Source of the DNA: Seminavis robusta
Lineage: Eukaryota; Bacillariophyta; Bacillariophyceae; Naviculales; Naviculaceae
Assembly: GCA_903772945.1 (NCBI GenBank)
Contig: CAICTM010000447.1
Coordinates: 1 to 64,000, forward strand
DNA length: 64,000 bases
Direction of reading: 5' to 3'
Both the position numbers and the translations under genes were made by a program. The notes beneath the pieces were generated by a model. The model ran no database searches and was not told where the DNA came from. It saw nothing but the letters and a program-made list of their open reading frames with translations. Positions 1-9,266 of this stretch are shown here, piece by piece. How positions within the stretch are numbered: the stretch's first letter is position 1; every line of letters begins with the position of its first letter.

Positions 1-588
1 AAAACTTGCTAAGTGAGCTCATCTTTCCCGCTCCAAGCAGATTCGCTACGCAGTGTTATGTTTACGTAGAGAAGAAAGGAAACGGAAGGTCCTGCAGCAG
101 TATGCACCAGCACTCAAGGTCCGTTGCTTGTCTCTCAATTCTGATGTATGAGCCAAAGTCAAAACTTTTTTTGCAAGGCTTCCGTCAAAAAGCCGAAGGG
201 AAGGAAAAACGTGTGTCCGGGCAAGCTCGTCCGGTACTCAAAGCATGCATTCTGCGTCCCAGTACTCTACCTCTCCCATAAGATAACTCAATTCTGAGTC
301 CAGTGGTGCCCGAGTGTTGTGCAGCTTGTTGGAAGCACAAAAGAGGAGGGCATTCCTGCGAGAAGACATCATATCATCAGAGAGAGTGTTAGACTTGAAG
401 ACAAAGCAAGGATGCACAAGGTGCATGCAGAGGGTGTAACTTCGAAGCCCTTTGACGCTACAGTTGCTGTTTCCGCTGGCACGCAAGGTGTGGGGTGGAA
501 CCGTTTGACGCTGCTGTTCCAGCTTGCATGCCTGGCTGTTTCAGTGTGCAAAATCAAAACCTTCTAGAGAATTCGTTTATCTATCTCT
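1..588. other. Intergenic, 3' flank of bestrophin gene
   Basis: No recognisable gene, repeat or RNA was seen on either strand. The short reading frames here have no family resemblance. The region follows the stop codon of the minus-strand bestrophin gene and may hold its 3' untranslated region. Confidence 0.5.
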
Positions 589-1950
589 CTAAAGCAATTC
601 CATCGTGCTGGAGTACTTTCCTCCAGTTTTGTGATGTCCAACTGCTCTGCCCTTGGGAGCATCCAACAGTTTGTCTGTGCTTTCAAATTCTTCTCCTGGG
701 ATCCAGTAGGGAGCATGCATGTCGGGATACGAAGAAAGACTGTCATTCAAGGGGGGTGGCCGCATGAAGAAAGCATCCGTGACGTCCCGCATGGAGTTTC
801 GGCACAAATCATAAAGTGGGCAAACCTTAAATGGTTGTTCCATAAGGTGGCTGATCTCATCCATACCCAACATAGCGTATCCCACGGCCAACACAGTGAG
901 GAAAACTCCAAGTGAGCTCATGGCTCCGGTGCCCTTTAGTGCAATTGGCAAAAAGGTAAGGTAAAAGACCATCAAACGACCGGCATGAGACGTGAAAAGC
1001 GGAGGGATGGGAGAAGCAATAATGCGTTCTGTAACCATAATGGACAAGTCCATGGACTGGATGGCGTGGTCAATCGCAATCTCTTCCGCTGTGCTCAAGA
1101 GGTGTTTGTGTGTACAGTGAGCGAGCGCCTGACGCAGACGCATCACAACCGCAACTGGGAGTTTGCGCTGTTGCAAAATGTAATCGGCATCAGCCTTGGC
1201 GGGGATCATGGTTCGAATAAGGTCTTCATCCGTTCCGGTGACGGCCTGGCCCCGCAAAAAGTTCTTGAGGAGCCAAGAAAAAGTAGCCAAATGACGGGCC
1301 AACTTGAGTGCCAACTGGGGGTCCTTGTCATAGATGAAGTTGGACACAAGACTGGACATATCACGAGTGTAGAAGACGACCTTTCCAAAGGCTTGTCGTG
1401 CTTCCAACAATCGACTCATTCCTTGACCTGTGCGCACTCCCAGCAATGAAGCCACAAAACCAGAAACCAAAGACAGTGATGTCATTGGAAAATTGATTTG
1501 CATGAATTGGGTATGATCTGCGAGGTAGAGGGAGGCCGCTGTCCAAAGCATGAGGAAACTCAACTGAGGGATTACTCTCTTCAGCAAAGCACTCTTGTAC
1601 CAGTAAAGGAAATAGTTGACAAAGCGCCACCGAGAGGTGTGTTCCTCCCACATTTTGTGATTCCAAGTGATGGCAAATGTGGGCCTCGTCTCGGAATGAA
1701 ACATGCCATTGACCGTAGGGTCATGCTTGTCTGCCCTCAAAACCTTCAACACCCTTGCAACATCAGCCGCCAAAAAGTTCACGCTGTCCTTCTTGCGACG
1801 AAATGTTTCAACTGGCTCGACAGGAGTCGCAGCACCAACCAGAGGCTTGGCGGCAGCTCGAGTGCTACCTCCTCGAATTGAATCCGCGCCCACCACAGGA
1901 ACCACGCAACAGGCCAAGGCCAACACCCCATTCAAGAACTTCACTTTCAT
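589..1950 (-). CDS. Bestrophin-family anion channel
   Basis: Single-exon gene, 453 residues, starting at ATG 1950. Family hallmarks are visible in order: a WEEHTSRW segment before the first membrane helix (residues 101-108), RTGQGMSRLLEAR (173-185, matching the family R-x-N-x-x-x-R-W-x-E-A-R region), ASPIPPLFTSHAGR (312-325, the family P-I-P-x-x-Y-x-x-H motif) and GMDEISHLMEQPF (362-374, equivalent to the acidic G-I-E-E-I...E-P-F calcium-clasp or gate region). Hydrophobic helices lie near 127-145, 158-172, 326-340 and 346-362. Bestrophins are pentameric chloride/bicarbonate channels; algal thylakoid relatives move bicarbonate or chloride. Residues 1-22 look like a signal peptide ending VVGA. 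The +1 residue is D, not the F typical of diatom plastid import, so the compartment is open. The family call is strong; ion and membrane are inference. Confidence 0.87.
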   Translation of the reverse strand: MKVKFLNGVLALACCVVPVVGADSIRGGSTRAAAKPLVGAATPVEPVETFRRKKDSVNFLAADVARVLKVLRADKHDPTVNGMFHSETRPTFAITWNHKMWEEHTSRWRFVNYFLYWYKSALLKRVIPQLSFLMLWTAASLYLADHTQFMQINFPMTSLSLVSGFVASLLGVRTGQGMSRLLEARQAFGKVVFYTRDMSSLVSNFIYDKDPQLALKLARHLATFSWLLKNFLRGQAVTGTDEDLIRTMIPAKADADYILQQRKLPVAVVMRLRQALAHCTHKHLLSTAEEIAIDHAIQSMDLSIMVTERIIASPIPPLFTSHAGRLMVFYLTFLPIALKGTGAMSSLGVFLTVLAVGYAMLGMDEISHLMEQPFKVCPLYDLCRNSMRDVTDAFFMRPPPLNDSLSSYPDMHAPYWIPGEEFESTDKLLDAPKGRAVGHHKTGGKYSSTMELL

Positions 1951-3920
1951 CTTGATTATTTTGTTGTATCGTCAATGCTGGACAACAACGTGCTTCCAAG
2001 ACAACAAGAAACGAAGAAAAAAATGAGATCGGTGTGGGGATATCGATCCTGGTCACACGGGCCACGTCATTATGAAGTCACTGCGAGTTGTAGTTGTGAA
2101 CGTCAGCGTGATGATCGAACCGAATTCCAATCGAACTACAGAACGATGCATTCGAATACGGTTTCTCTGATGGGTGTCCAACCAGCCTGGTCATTGGGAG
2201 ACGTCGCCTCTTTGGGTGCTATCTATCTAGCTAGAGTAGTAGCAGAGCTACAAGGGCTCTAGCAGAGCTACAAGTAGTTTGGTCTCCAGAACCACGGGCT
2301 GTTTGGGCAAAACAGAGACATCACTTAGCTACAATTCAGTTTCGATGGAGCCTCGTGACCAGCCAGCAAACGTTTAAATGAGGAAACAATGATTCGATCG
2401 AATCATTGAATCATTCACACGCTCCTCGTCTCCTGAAGCTCTCCCAAGATCTTTTCAGGCATCCCCAGGTACTGGAACGTACTTTATGCGCACTTGTGCA
2501 TGATAGAGGAGGTGCTGGGGGTTGAGGAGCTGATGTGAAGCTAGCTGGCTATCAGTAGCTATCGGTACTAGAGAGAGTACAGCAACAATTGAAGCTTTGC
2601 CCGCTTCGCTGTAAGTTCTGGTGGCCGCGTCTTGCGTTGTGCAATGAAGATTCTCCCCTCTCCCCAAATGGATTATGTTTTTTCAGCAGGCCTTGTCGCC
2701 CCAAACAAAAATCACGTCAAAACAATGATTCAAATATTCCATCGTTCTAGCTAGGCAAAAGTCAGCGCTCTGGTACAAGAGCGGTTTCTGCAGGCTTTGG
2801 CATTCCATCAAATTGATCCATTCTAGCTAGTCTAGGTAGCGACGATACTCGCCATATGTTGTTATCCTTCCAGATAAAAGTACTGAGAAGTCAGGTTGAT
2901 CTCAATGCATATTTCACAAGGCTATAGTTTTCTTCCCTTGATGATGCAAGTTGTTGTTTCATGTTTCACGCAATCCAGCAAAGAGAGGCTGTTCCTTGTC
3001 GATGATTAGTTGCAAAATCCCCGAGAAGCACTTGTGTATTGTAGGGGTGATGATGCTAGTTGTTTCTGCTTCTGGAGGGACTGCCTTGGTCTCGAGGAGC
3101 TACTCATTAATTTGTTCTTGGTCTTCCTCTTTGGTGGGAAGGACCGAGCCACTCGGTTGTGATTTTGGCGAAGATCGGGGGCCTCCTTGTTGCGATGGGA
3201 TGGGTTTGGCGTCTCTCCTCACTGTTGGCCTCCATGCAAATCATTTCTGTTGTGCTGGGTGGCACTTTAGCCATCATTTTCCCCCTGACATACGAATACT
3301 CCTTCCATTCCCTAACTAACTGCCTGTATACCAACCAACAATCAATCAACTTCGATCGGCAGCTCCCACGTCATTTGCCATTTCGGTTCTTTGTTTTGAC
3401 TGGTTTCCACAAGTTAGTTGACCCATTCCGAGGCAGACGTCAAGAAACTGAGGGCATCTCAAGTGGATGGTCACGGGGAGCTTTTGCGGGGTGGACAAAA
3501 CGCACTCGGAACCAGTTCCATGAGGACCGTATCGTTCAAGAGACTTGATGCCACCCCAGATTTGACCAGGTCTTGTTTGCGTCAAAGATTCAATAGATCG
3601 TCCTAGAAATAAAGCAATTAGAGCACTCAGTTCGGTTGCCAGCACTGGCTAGCTAGCTAGATCTAGCTTCTTCTCTTTGCACAGGTATCTCTATTCTTGA
3701 GGACACATTATTTGGGCATTTCGCAGTCGTGCAAAACTTTTGCGCGACACTCGGCACTGGATCTTTCCTCACTCGAACACCCACCCCAAAGCAAAAGCAA
3801 CGGCCAAGCCATCAAAATTCAGGCATTGTCTCAGAGCGGAGAAGGTGGCATCACAAGCACCTCCCTTCCCTGCGGAAACAAATCCAACAATCCAACATCA
3901 CATTGACAATTTAGGAGACG
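1951..3920. other. Divergent intergenic region with short repeats
   Basis: About 2 kb between divergently transcribed bestrophin and MORN genes, so both promoters should lie here. Two 14-bp copies of AGCAGAGCTACAAG sit at 2241-2254 and 2261-2274. A palindromic GATTCGATCGAATC/GAATCATT word lies at 2391-2416, and a CTAGCTAGCTAG run near 3648-3662. Short reading frames at 2951-3319 and 3159-3548 have no family resemblance and were not called. Confidence 0.5.
2391..2416. repeat. Palindromic GATTC/GAATC word cluster
   Basis: Overlapping self-complementary units GATTCGATCGAATC and GAATCATTCA. The same word family recurs in at least seven other intergenic places in the window. Confidence 0.6.
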
Positions 3921-6621
3921 ATGGTGGATATTGCAGAAGACATGCCCATGGGTTCTTGGGCTCCCTTGCCGAACGAAGCAGATTCAAAGCCAACTCCCGC
4001 GGTGAATCCAGCAGAACAAGAACCCAGCAATGCCGAGGCGACAGACACCCCTGATGATGAAGCTGCCAATAACCCGCCTCCATCCCCAGCAATAGTATCG
4101 GAGGGAAAGGAAGATGAAGACGATGCCAACACGGTCAGTACAGAAGAAGAAAGTGCCACTGCTCCAGAAGCCGATGAGGAAGCCAAGGAATCGGAACACG
4201 GCGACGAGGACAAGACCAAAAATGCGGACTCTGCTGCTGCTGCAGTGGGTCAAGTGCAAGAATCAGTGGTCGAACGCAAGCAAGTTACTCTCATGGATCA
4301 CAAGGGCCGACAAGGTGTCTACACCGGACGAGTTATCCTCATTCAGAAAATTCAAGATAATACTATTCCAGACAATGACAATGACAATGACAATGACAAG
4401 CAAGAATTAATGATGCCAGACGGACACGGAACCATGGAATACAAAGTTGATAGCAATACTGACAACGCCAGCAACAACAATAATAACCAGCCCACTTCCC
4501 CCGTCGCCACCTACACGGGCCACTGGCAACGCGGCGCTTGGCACGGTCAAGGACAAGCCACCATGGTCAATGGCGATACGTATGCCGGAGAACATCAGCA
4601 TGGCACGCGACATGGATCGGGAACGTATCAGTGGAAAGATGGGCGAACGTATGCTGGCAGTTTCTGTCGCGATAATCGACATGGGCAAGGAACCTACACG
4701 TGGCCTTGTGGAGCCGTCTACAGCGGAGAATATCATCATGGTGTGCGACAGGGATATGGCAAGTACTTGGAGCCTACCGAAGGCATTAGTTTCATGGGCG
4801 ATTGGAAACAGGGATCCTATCATGGATACGGGGTTTTGACGTCGACCATTCTCACTGAAGACGAAAAAGACAACCAGACCAACAAAGGAATTTCCACCGA
4901 TCTACCCAAACGCATCTACCGAGGGAATTTCGTCAAGGGACAGGCTCATGGACATGGAGTCGAAGTTAATCCAGACGGAACCATTCGGCACGATGGAGAA
5001 TGGAAAAATGGAACTCCTCTGGATCGCAATGGCAATCCCCTCCCCGACTCGGAAGAAGAGGAAGAAGAACCCCCAAAACAACCAGAATTGCTCGTGGTGC
5101 AAAATCAAGTCAATGTCCGCGACGCCAATGGCCTGCAAGGAACGTATCGTGGCATCCTCCACGTTGCCACGGGATTGCCACACGGAAGTGGAACACTCAC
5201 CTATGGCAAATACCAAAAAAGTCCCCATCAAGATGATCTGCTGGAAGAATACGAAGGATGCTTTGACATGGGACAGTACCACGGACGAGGACGCTTGCGA
5301 TGGAAGAACGGCGATGGTTATGACGGAGAATATGTGCAAGGAAAGCGACACGGGCAGGGAACCTACAAGTGGCATGATGGTCGACATTACAAGGTGGGTA
5401 CATTTAATTTATATGTTTGATTGTAGTTTTTATCATTTTCAGCCAACTCACCCTCCCTTTCTTCCTCATCTGCTTTCTCACGTTCTCTTGGGTGTTCCGT
5501 AGGGCGAATTCCAAGATGACATGCGACATGGTTTTGGGAAATTCGTTTACGGACAGAACCAAAATGCTGATTGGTACGAAGGAAGCTTCGTGAAGGGTCG
5601 ACGCGAGGGCCAGGGTCGCTTCGTTTTCTCCGACGGTGCGGTGTACGATGGGGGGTGGAAGGAAGGACTCTATCATGGACAAGGAACACTCATCAGCGCC
5701 GCCAAAAACAGCAAAAACAAGGCTGGCGGCAAAACAACCTACACGGGAGGCTTTGAACGAGGATTGGCCCACGGACAGGGAAAGGAAACCGCTCCGGATG
5801 GTACTGTTGTCTACGAGGGAAACTGGATCAATGGGGATCCCGAACCCGAAGCCAAGCGAAAGGCTGCCAAACTTGAAGCTCAAGAACAACAGTATCAAGC
5901 CGTCATGGGACGCCCTTCTGATCAGGAATCCACTTCGTCCAGGGGCGGACCACGCCAACCCGAATGTGAAGCCGTAGTCGACCGAGAAGTCGTCGATGCA
6001 GAAGGAAATACTGGACAATACACAGGCCTCGTTTTGTTTGGAACCAACAAACCACATGGTGTTGGACGCATGGTGTATCTAGATGGCCGACGCATCCACG
6101 AGGGATTCTGGAAGAACGGAATGAAAGATGGACACGGACGATGCCTTTTCGTGGAACAAGGAGATTTCCACGAAGGAGAATACAAGAACAATGTGCGACA
6201 TGGTCCAGGAACGTACAAATGGGCCGACGGAAGAGTCTTTAAGGGACATTACCGCAATGATCTGAGAAACGGCCACGGCATCTTCAGTTACCCTCACGGA
6301 GAACGATATGAAGGAAACTTCACAAATGGAGAGAAAGACGGACACGGCCGAATTGAATTTCCCGGTGGCTATTATGAAGGATCATGGGAGCAAGGCCGTT
6401 GGCATGGGCGGGGCGTTTTGTCCAAGCCGGACGGCGTCCGAGAAGGAATCTTTCGAGATGGAGATTACGTTGGCAAAGCCATATGCGACGTTCATCATGC
6501 AGCCGATGACAAAGACACCAAAACACAGGATGACGATGTCGACTCGGTAGACTTGAACGATGGTCCCAGCGGCGACGCAGATCCGGTTGAACCGAAAGCG
6601 GAATGCCCCGAAAAAAGCTAG
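3921..6621 (+). CDS. Large MORN-repeat protein, three modules
   Basis: Two exons, 3921-5393 and 5503-6621, joined in phase 0 across a 109-nt GTGGGT...TAG intron, give 863 residues. The frame closes inside the intron if it is retained, and joining restores an unbroken MORN repeat (HYK/GEFQDD). Residues 1-120 are acidic, proline/alanine-rich and look disordered. The rest is roughly 20 MORN repeats (Y-x-G-x-[WF]-x-x-G-x-x-H-G-x-G) in three similar modules, starting near residues 122, 396 and 652. Each opens with a header of the type D-x-x-G-x-x-G-x-Y-[TR]-G; modules 1 and 2 close with a P-D-G-T tail. MORN arrays bind membrane lipids or act as scaffolds; no kinase, lipase or SET domain is attached. 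Related single-module genes lie at 33.5 and 37.1 kb. The family is certain; the cellular role is unknown. Confidence 0.85.
5394..5502 (+). other. Intron of the large MORN gene
   Basis: GT at 5394 and AG at 5502, 109 nt, pyrimidine-rich 3' half. An internal CAG at 5441-5443 could act as an acceptor but would add 59 nt and break the frame, so 5502 is preferred. Confidence 0.8.
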
Positions 6622-7070
6622 AGTGAGCAGCGCAGGTGGCGTCGCCTTGTTTTGTTGCCGTCGTAACCAGCGGCGAAGACAGCCAGCCACAGACAGGAAA
6701 AGCCGATCGAAAGACAACAAGCAGATAGAATCAGCAACAAACTATTAGACAAGCACCTATAAACTGGTCGGTTTGATTGTCTTTGCGGAACCGGTAGTTT
6801 AAGAAACACACCTCTGTTCTGTCGGTTGCTTCCCCACCATCTCTCTTTCCAGAGCTCGTGTCCTTTGTCCATCAATGGACCCAACAGAGACTTCCACTGC
6901 TAGTACATCTAAGCATCGTACGTGAAGTTTATGCATACGTCCAACGGAGACTCCCAATCGGTACTCACAGCAGGCCAACACCACCTCACACATCATGCTA
7001 CTCTCCTGGTCCACACTATGTACCCACTCTGCTCGCATCGCCCAAAGAATCCAACGCAGCTCTCTATTAA
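6622..7070. other. Convergent intergenic spacer
   Basis: Lies between the 3' ends of two convergent genes (MORN, RRM-FtsJ). Nothing beyond likely 3' untranslated sequence was seen. Confidence 0.5.
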
Positions 7071-8726
7071 TTAACCGACATATCCCATCACTGTACGTTC
7101 TCCGCTACGATTGGACAAGAGGTGTATTACTAGCAAGTCTCTGGTACAGCTTTTGAGGCGTAATATTTGCTCGGCAACTTGCCGATCAAATGACGACTTT
7201 GAATGGCCCTTGTTGCATTTCAGCGTAATGACGAAAAATGTATCGGACCGAACGACTCCAAGATCAATGGCGTCCAGTAGGATGTCCACTTGATGTTCGA
7301 TCTGATGCAAGCACATGTCTGAAACCCAAATGTCAACGCCACTACGAGGCAACTCCATCAATGAGAGCGCGTCTTCCACTTTAATGGGTAAGTGCCTCAC
7401 TGCTGGATGTGAGAGAAGACTAGGATCCAGCCTCCCTGGATCAATGCTGTAGATTTTGGAGCAGGACAAAGTGGAGTGGGAATCGTTGTCCAACAAGTAC
7501 TGTGTCCATCCTCCAGGTGCTGCACCGCAGTCAATTGCAATCTTCCCGCTGCCTGTTGGGAGCAAATACTTGCGGCTATATCGATAGAAAGCTTCTTGCA
7601 ACTTGTAATAGGCTCTGCAGATTTCATGGTCAACTGCTTGCATGGGATTGCCACTGTCACGTTTCCGTTGTTGGTCCGTTCTAGAATCACTCTTTTCGGA
7701 CAACCCTGTCAAATAAAGTCCACCCCGTCCGTCGACGCAATCATCACGGCTCCACAGCTGCACAGCTGTTAGAGAATGCGTATATTGTGTTGGTGACAAC
7801 CTGGAGCACAAAGAGCTGTACTTTTTGGCGTTTCGAGCAGCATCTCTTTGGAGCTCGGCTAAAACTTCGGTCTGTAGTGTCGGAGGGAAAACTTCCATGC
7901 GCAAGATGGGCTCTTTGTCGTCAGTGTCCTGGTCGCTCGCGTTTACCAGATTGAGGACTATGTTTGTCCAATGCTGGAGGATATCCGAGACCCCACCACT
8001 TAGGACGCAATCGGGGTCCACCGAGTATACCTTATTCAGGCCTGTCAGGGGAAACGACAGCTTGTAATCGAGCCAATCCACAATTTGATGGATGGATATG
8101 CCCTCCAGCAGCAAAAGTGACACAGCAGAGGATGGATCGCGGACTATTTGGACTGATAGATTCGTAGGAGCAACACTGGGAGGCAATGCTGCAGTGTCAG
8201 GACCGCCCGTATCTGCAAGGAACTCACAAATTCTCTCGTCGTGTGATCGGTGAACTTGTAGTACAACCGTCGTCGAACGTGCCAAGGCTAGACGGCGCTC
8301 AAATTCACGAGCCTTCTCCACTCCACCTGGGCCAAGTTTCTTTTGAAGCTTGGAGTTTTCCGTTCCATCATCATGATTATTGTTGCCGGTGGAAGGTTTG
8401 ATGTTTTGATACAACAATGGGGTGTTCGTGCGGTGTTCAATGGCGGTTTGAGCGTCTTCGCAGCGATCAAAGGTAACAAAAGCGTACGGGTTTGAGGAAT
8501 CCTCTTTTACCACCGTTATCTGGGACACTTTTCCATAGTCCCTCTCCAAGCTTTGACGCAATGCTTCCTGATTCAATGGTTTTTTGAGACCACCAACAAA
8601 AACAGTGCTTATGTCGGATGGAAGGGGGTTTACTGTCGTGTGAGACGTGCCAGTTTTCAAGAGGGAGAATCCATCTATATATCGTAAAACCAACGACACC
8701 AATAGACAAGACAGCCTCAGATTCAT
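7071..8726 (-). CDS. RRM plus FtsJ/RlmM-like RNA methyltransferase, possible plastid form
   Basis: Single exon; the first ATG is at 8726, giving 551 residues (two upstream codons in the same frame lack an ATG). Residues 41-103 form an RRM with RNP2 VFVGGL (42-47) and RNP1 NPYAFVTF (79-86). The C-terminal third is a Rossmann methyltransferase: SAM-binding DCGAAPGGWTQYL (399-411), an acidic D after strand beta2 (YSIDPG), VSDM (468-471) and a lysine in ITLKC (about 503). This layout resembles FtsJ-type 2'-O-ribose methyltransferases, especially the RlmM-like branch (VCDM...LKL), so rRNA is a likely substrate. Residues 1-19 are a hydrophobic signal-like stretch ending IDG, followed by phenylalanine. 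A signal peptide with F at +1 is the hallmark of diatom plastid targeting, so a chloroplast rRNA role is a reasonable inference. Coupling of an RRM to this enzyme is less common. Confidence 0.78.
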   Translation of the reverse strand: MNLRLSCLLVSLVLRYIDGFSLLKTGTSHTTVNPLPSDISTVFVGGLKKPLNQEALRQSLERDYGKVSQITVVKEDSSNPYAFVTFDRCEDAQTAIEHRTNTPLLYQNIKPSTGNNNHDDGTENSKLQKKLGPGGVEKAREFERRLALARSTTVVLQVHRSHDERICEFLADTGGPDTAALPPSVAPTNLSVQIVRDPSSAVSLLLLEGISIHQIVDWLDYKLSFPLTGLNKVYSVDPDCVLSGGVSDILQHWTNIVLNLVNASDQDTDDKEPILRMEVFPPTLQTEVLAELQRDAARNAKKYSSLCSRLSPTQYTHSLTAVQLWSRDDCVDGRGGLYLTGLSEKSDSRTDQQRKRDSGNPMQAVDHEICRAYYKLQEAFYRYSRKYLLPTGSGKIAIDCGAAPGGWTQYLLDNDSHSTLSCSKIYSIDPGRLDPSLLSHPAVRHLPIKVEDALSLMELPRSGVDIWVSDMCLHQIEHQVDILLDAIDLGVVRSDTFFVITLKCNKGHSKSSFDRQVAEQILRLKSCTRDLLVIHLLSNRSGERTVMGYVG

Positions 8727-9266
8727 CGGCAACGGTGACTGGGGAAAGGAGACGAGGATCCCATGGACCCACCTCGGAAGTACTAGTACTCCTTTGGTTG
8801 ATGGTTGGTCGACCTCATGAGAAGTAAGCCATCAGAGATGCTAATCAGAGCGAACGTCCCTCGCAGACTTCACGAGCCCCCCTACTGAGCTCCCCACTCA
8901 CTGGGCATTGAGCGCTGGGGGTCTTCATTCATCATCTAGATAGCATGCAGTTGTCATTTTCCTCGCTGGATGGATCAGAAGGTTGACACCCTTTACCCTG
9001 GTTGTCACTTTTTGGAGGCCACAAACCGGCAGAGGGCTCGTTTGAGCATCCAGAAGCTCGATGGGCTGGCATTGAGTTCGATGTTCATCTTGTATGGGTA
9101 CCTTCGTTTCTTGTGCACATGCCTGTCAGGTGTGCTGTGTGGCGCCATACAGTCGTATCATGCAGCTCTGCTGTTGATTAGCGACCTACTAGCCACTGTA
9201 CATGCACTGTGGAAGTACTTCCAAATTCCTTTATTTCACTTGGCTCTAAACAAATACATGTACCTA
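8727..9266. other. Intergenic spacer
   Basis: Lies upstream of the methyltransferase start and downstream of the prolyl hydroxylase stop. No convincing gene was seen; a plus-strand reading frame at 8970-9425 has no family features and overlaps the hydroxylase last exon. Confidence 0.45.

Noticed and set aside
2951-3548. Two overlapping plus-strand frames
   Set aside because: No domain, poor composition and no splice signals joining them; treated as non-coding.
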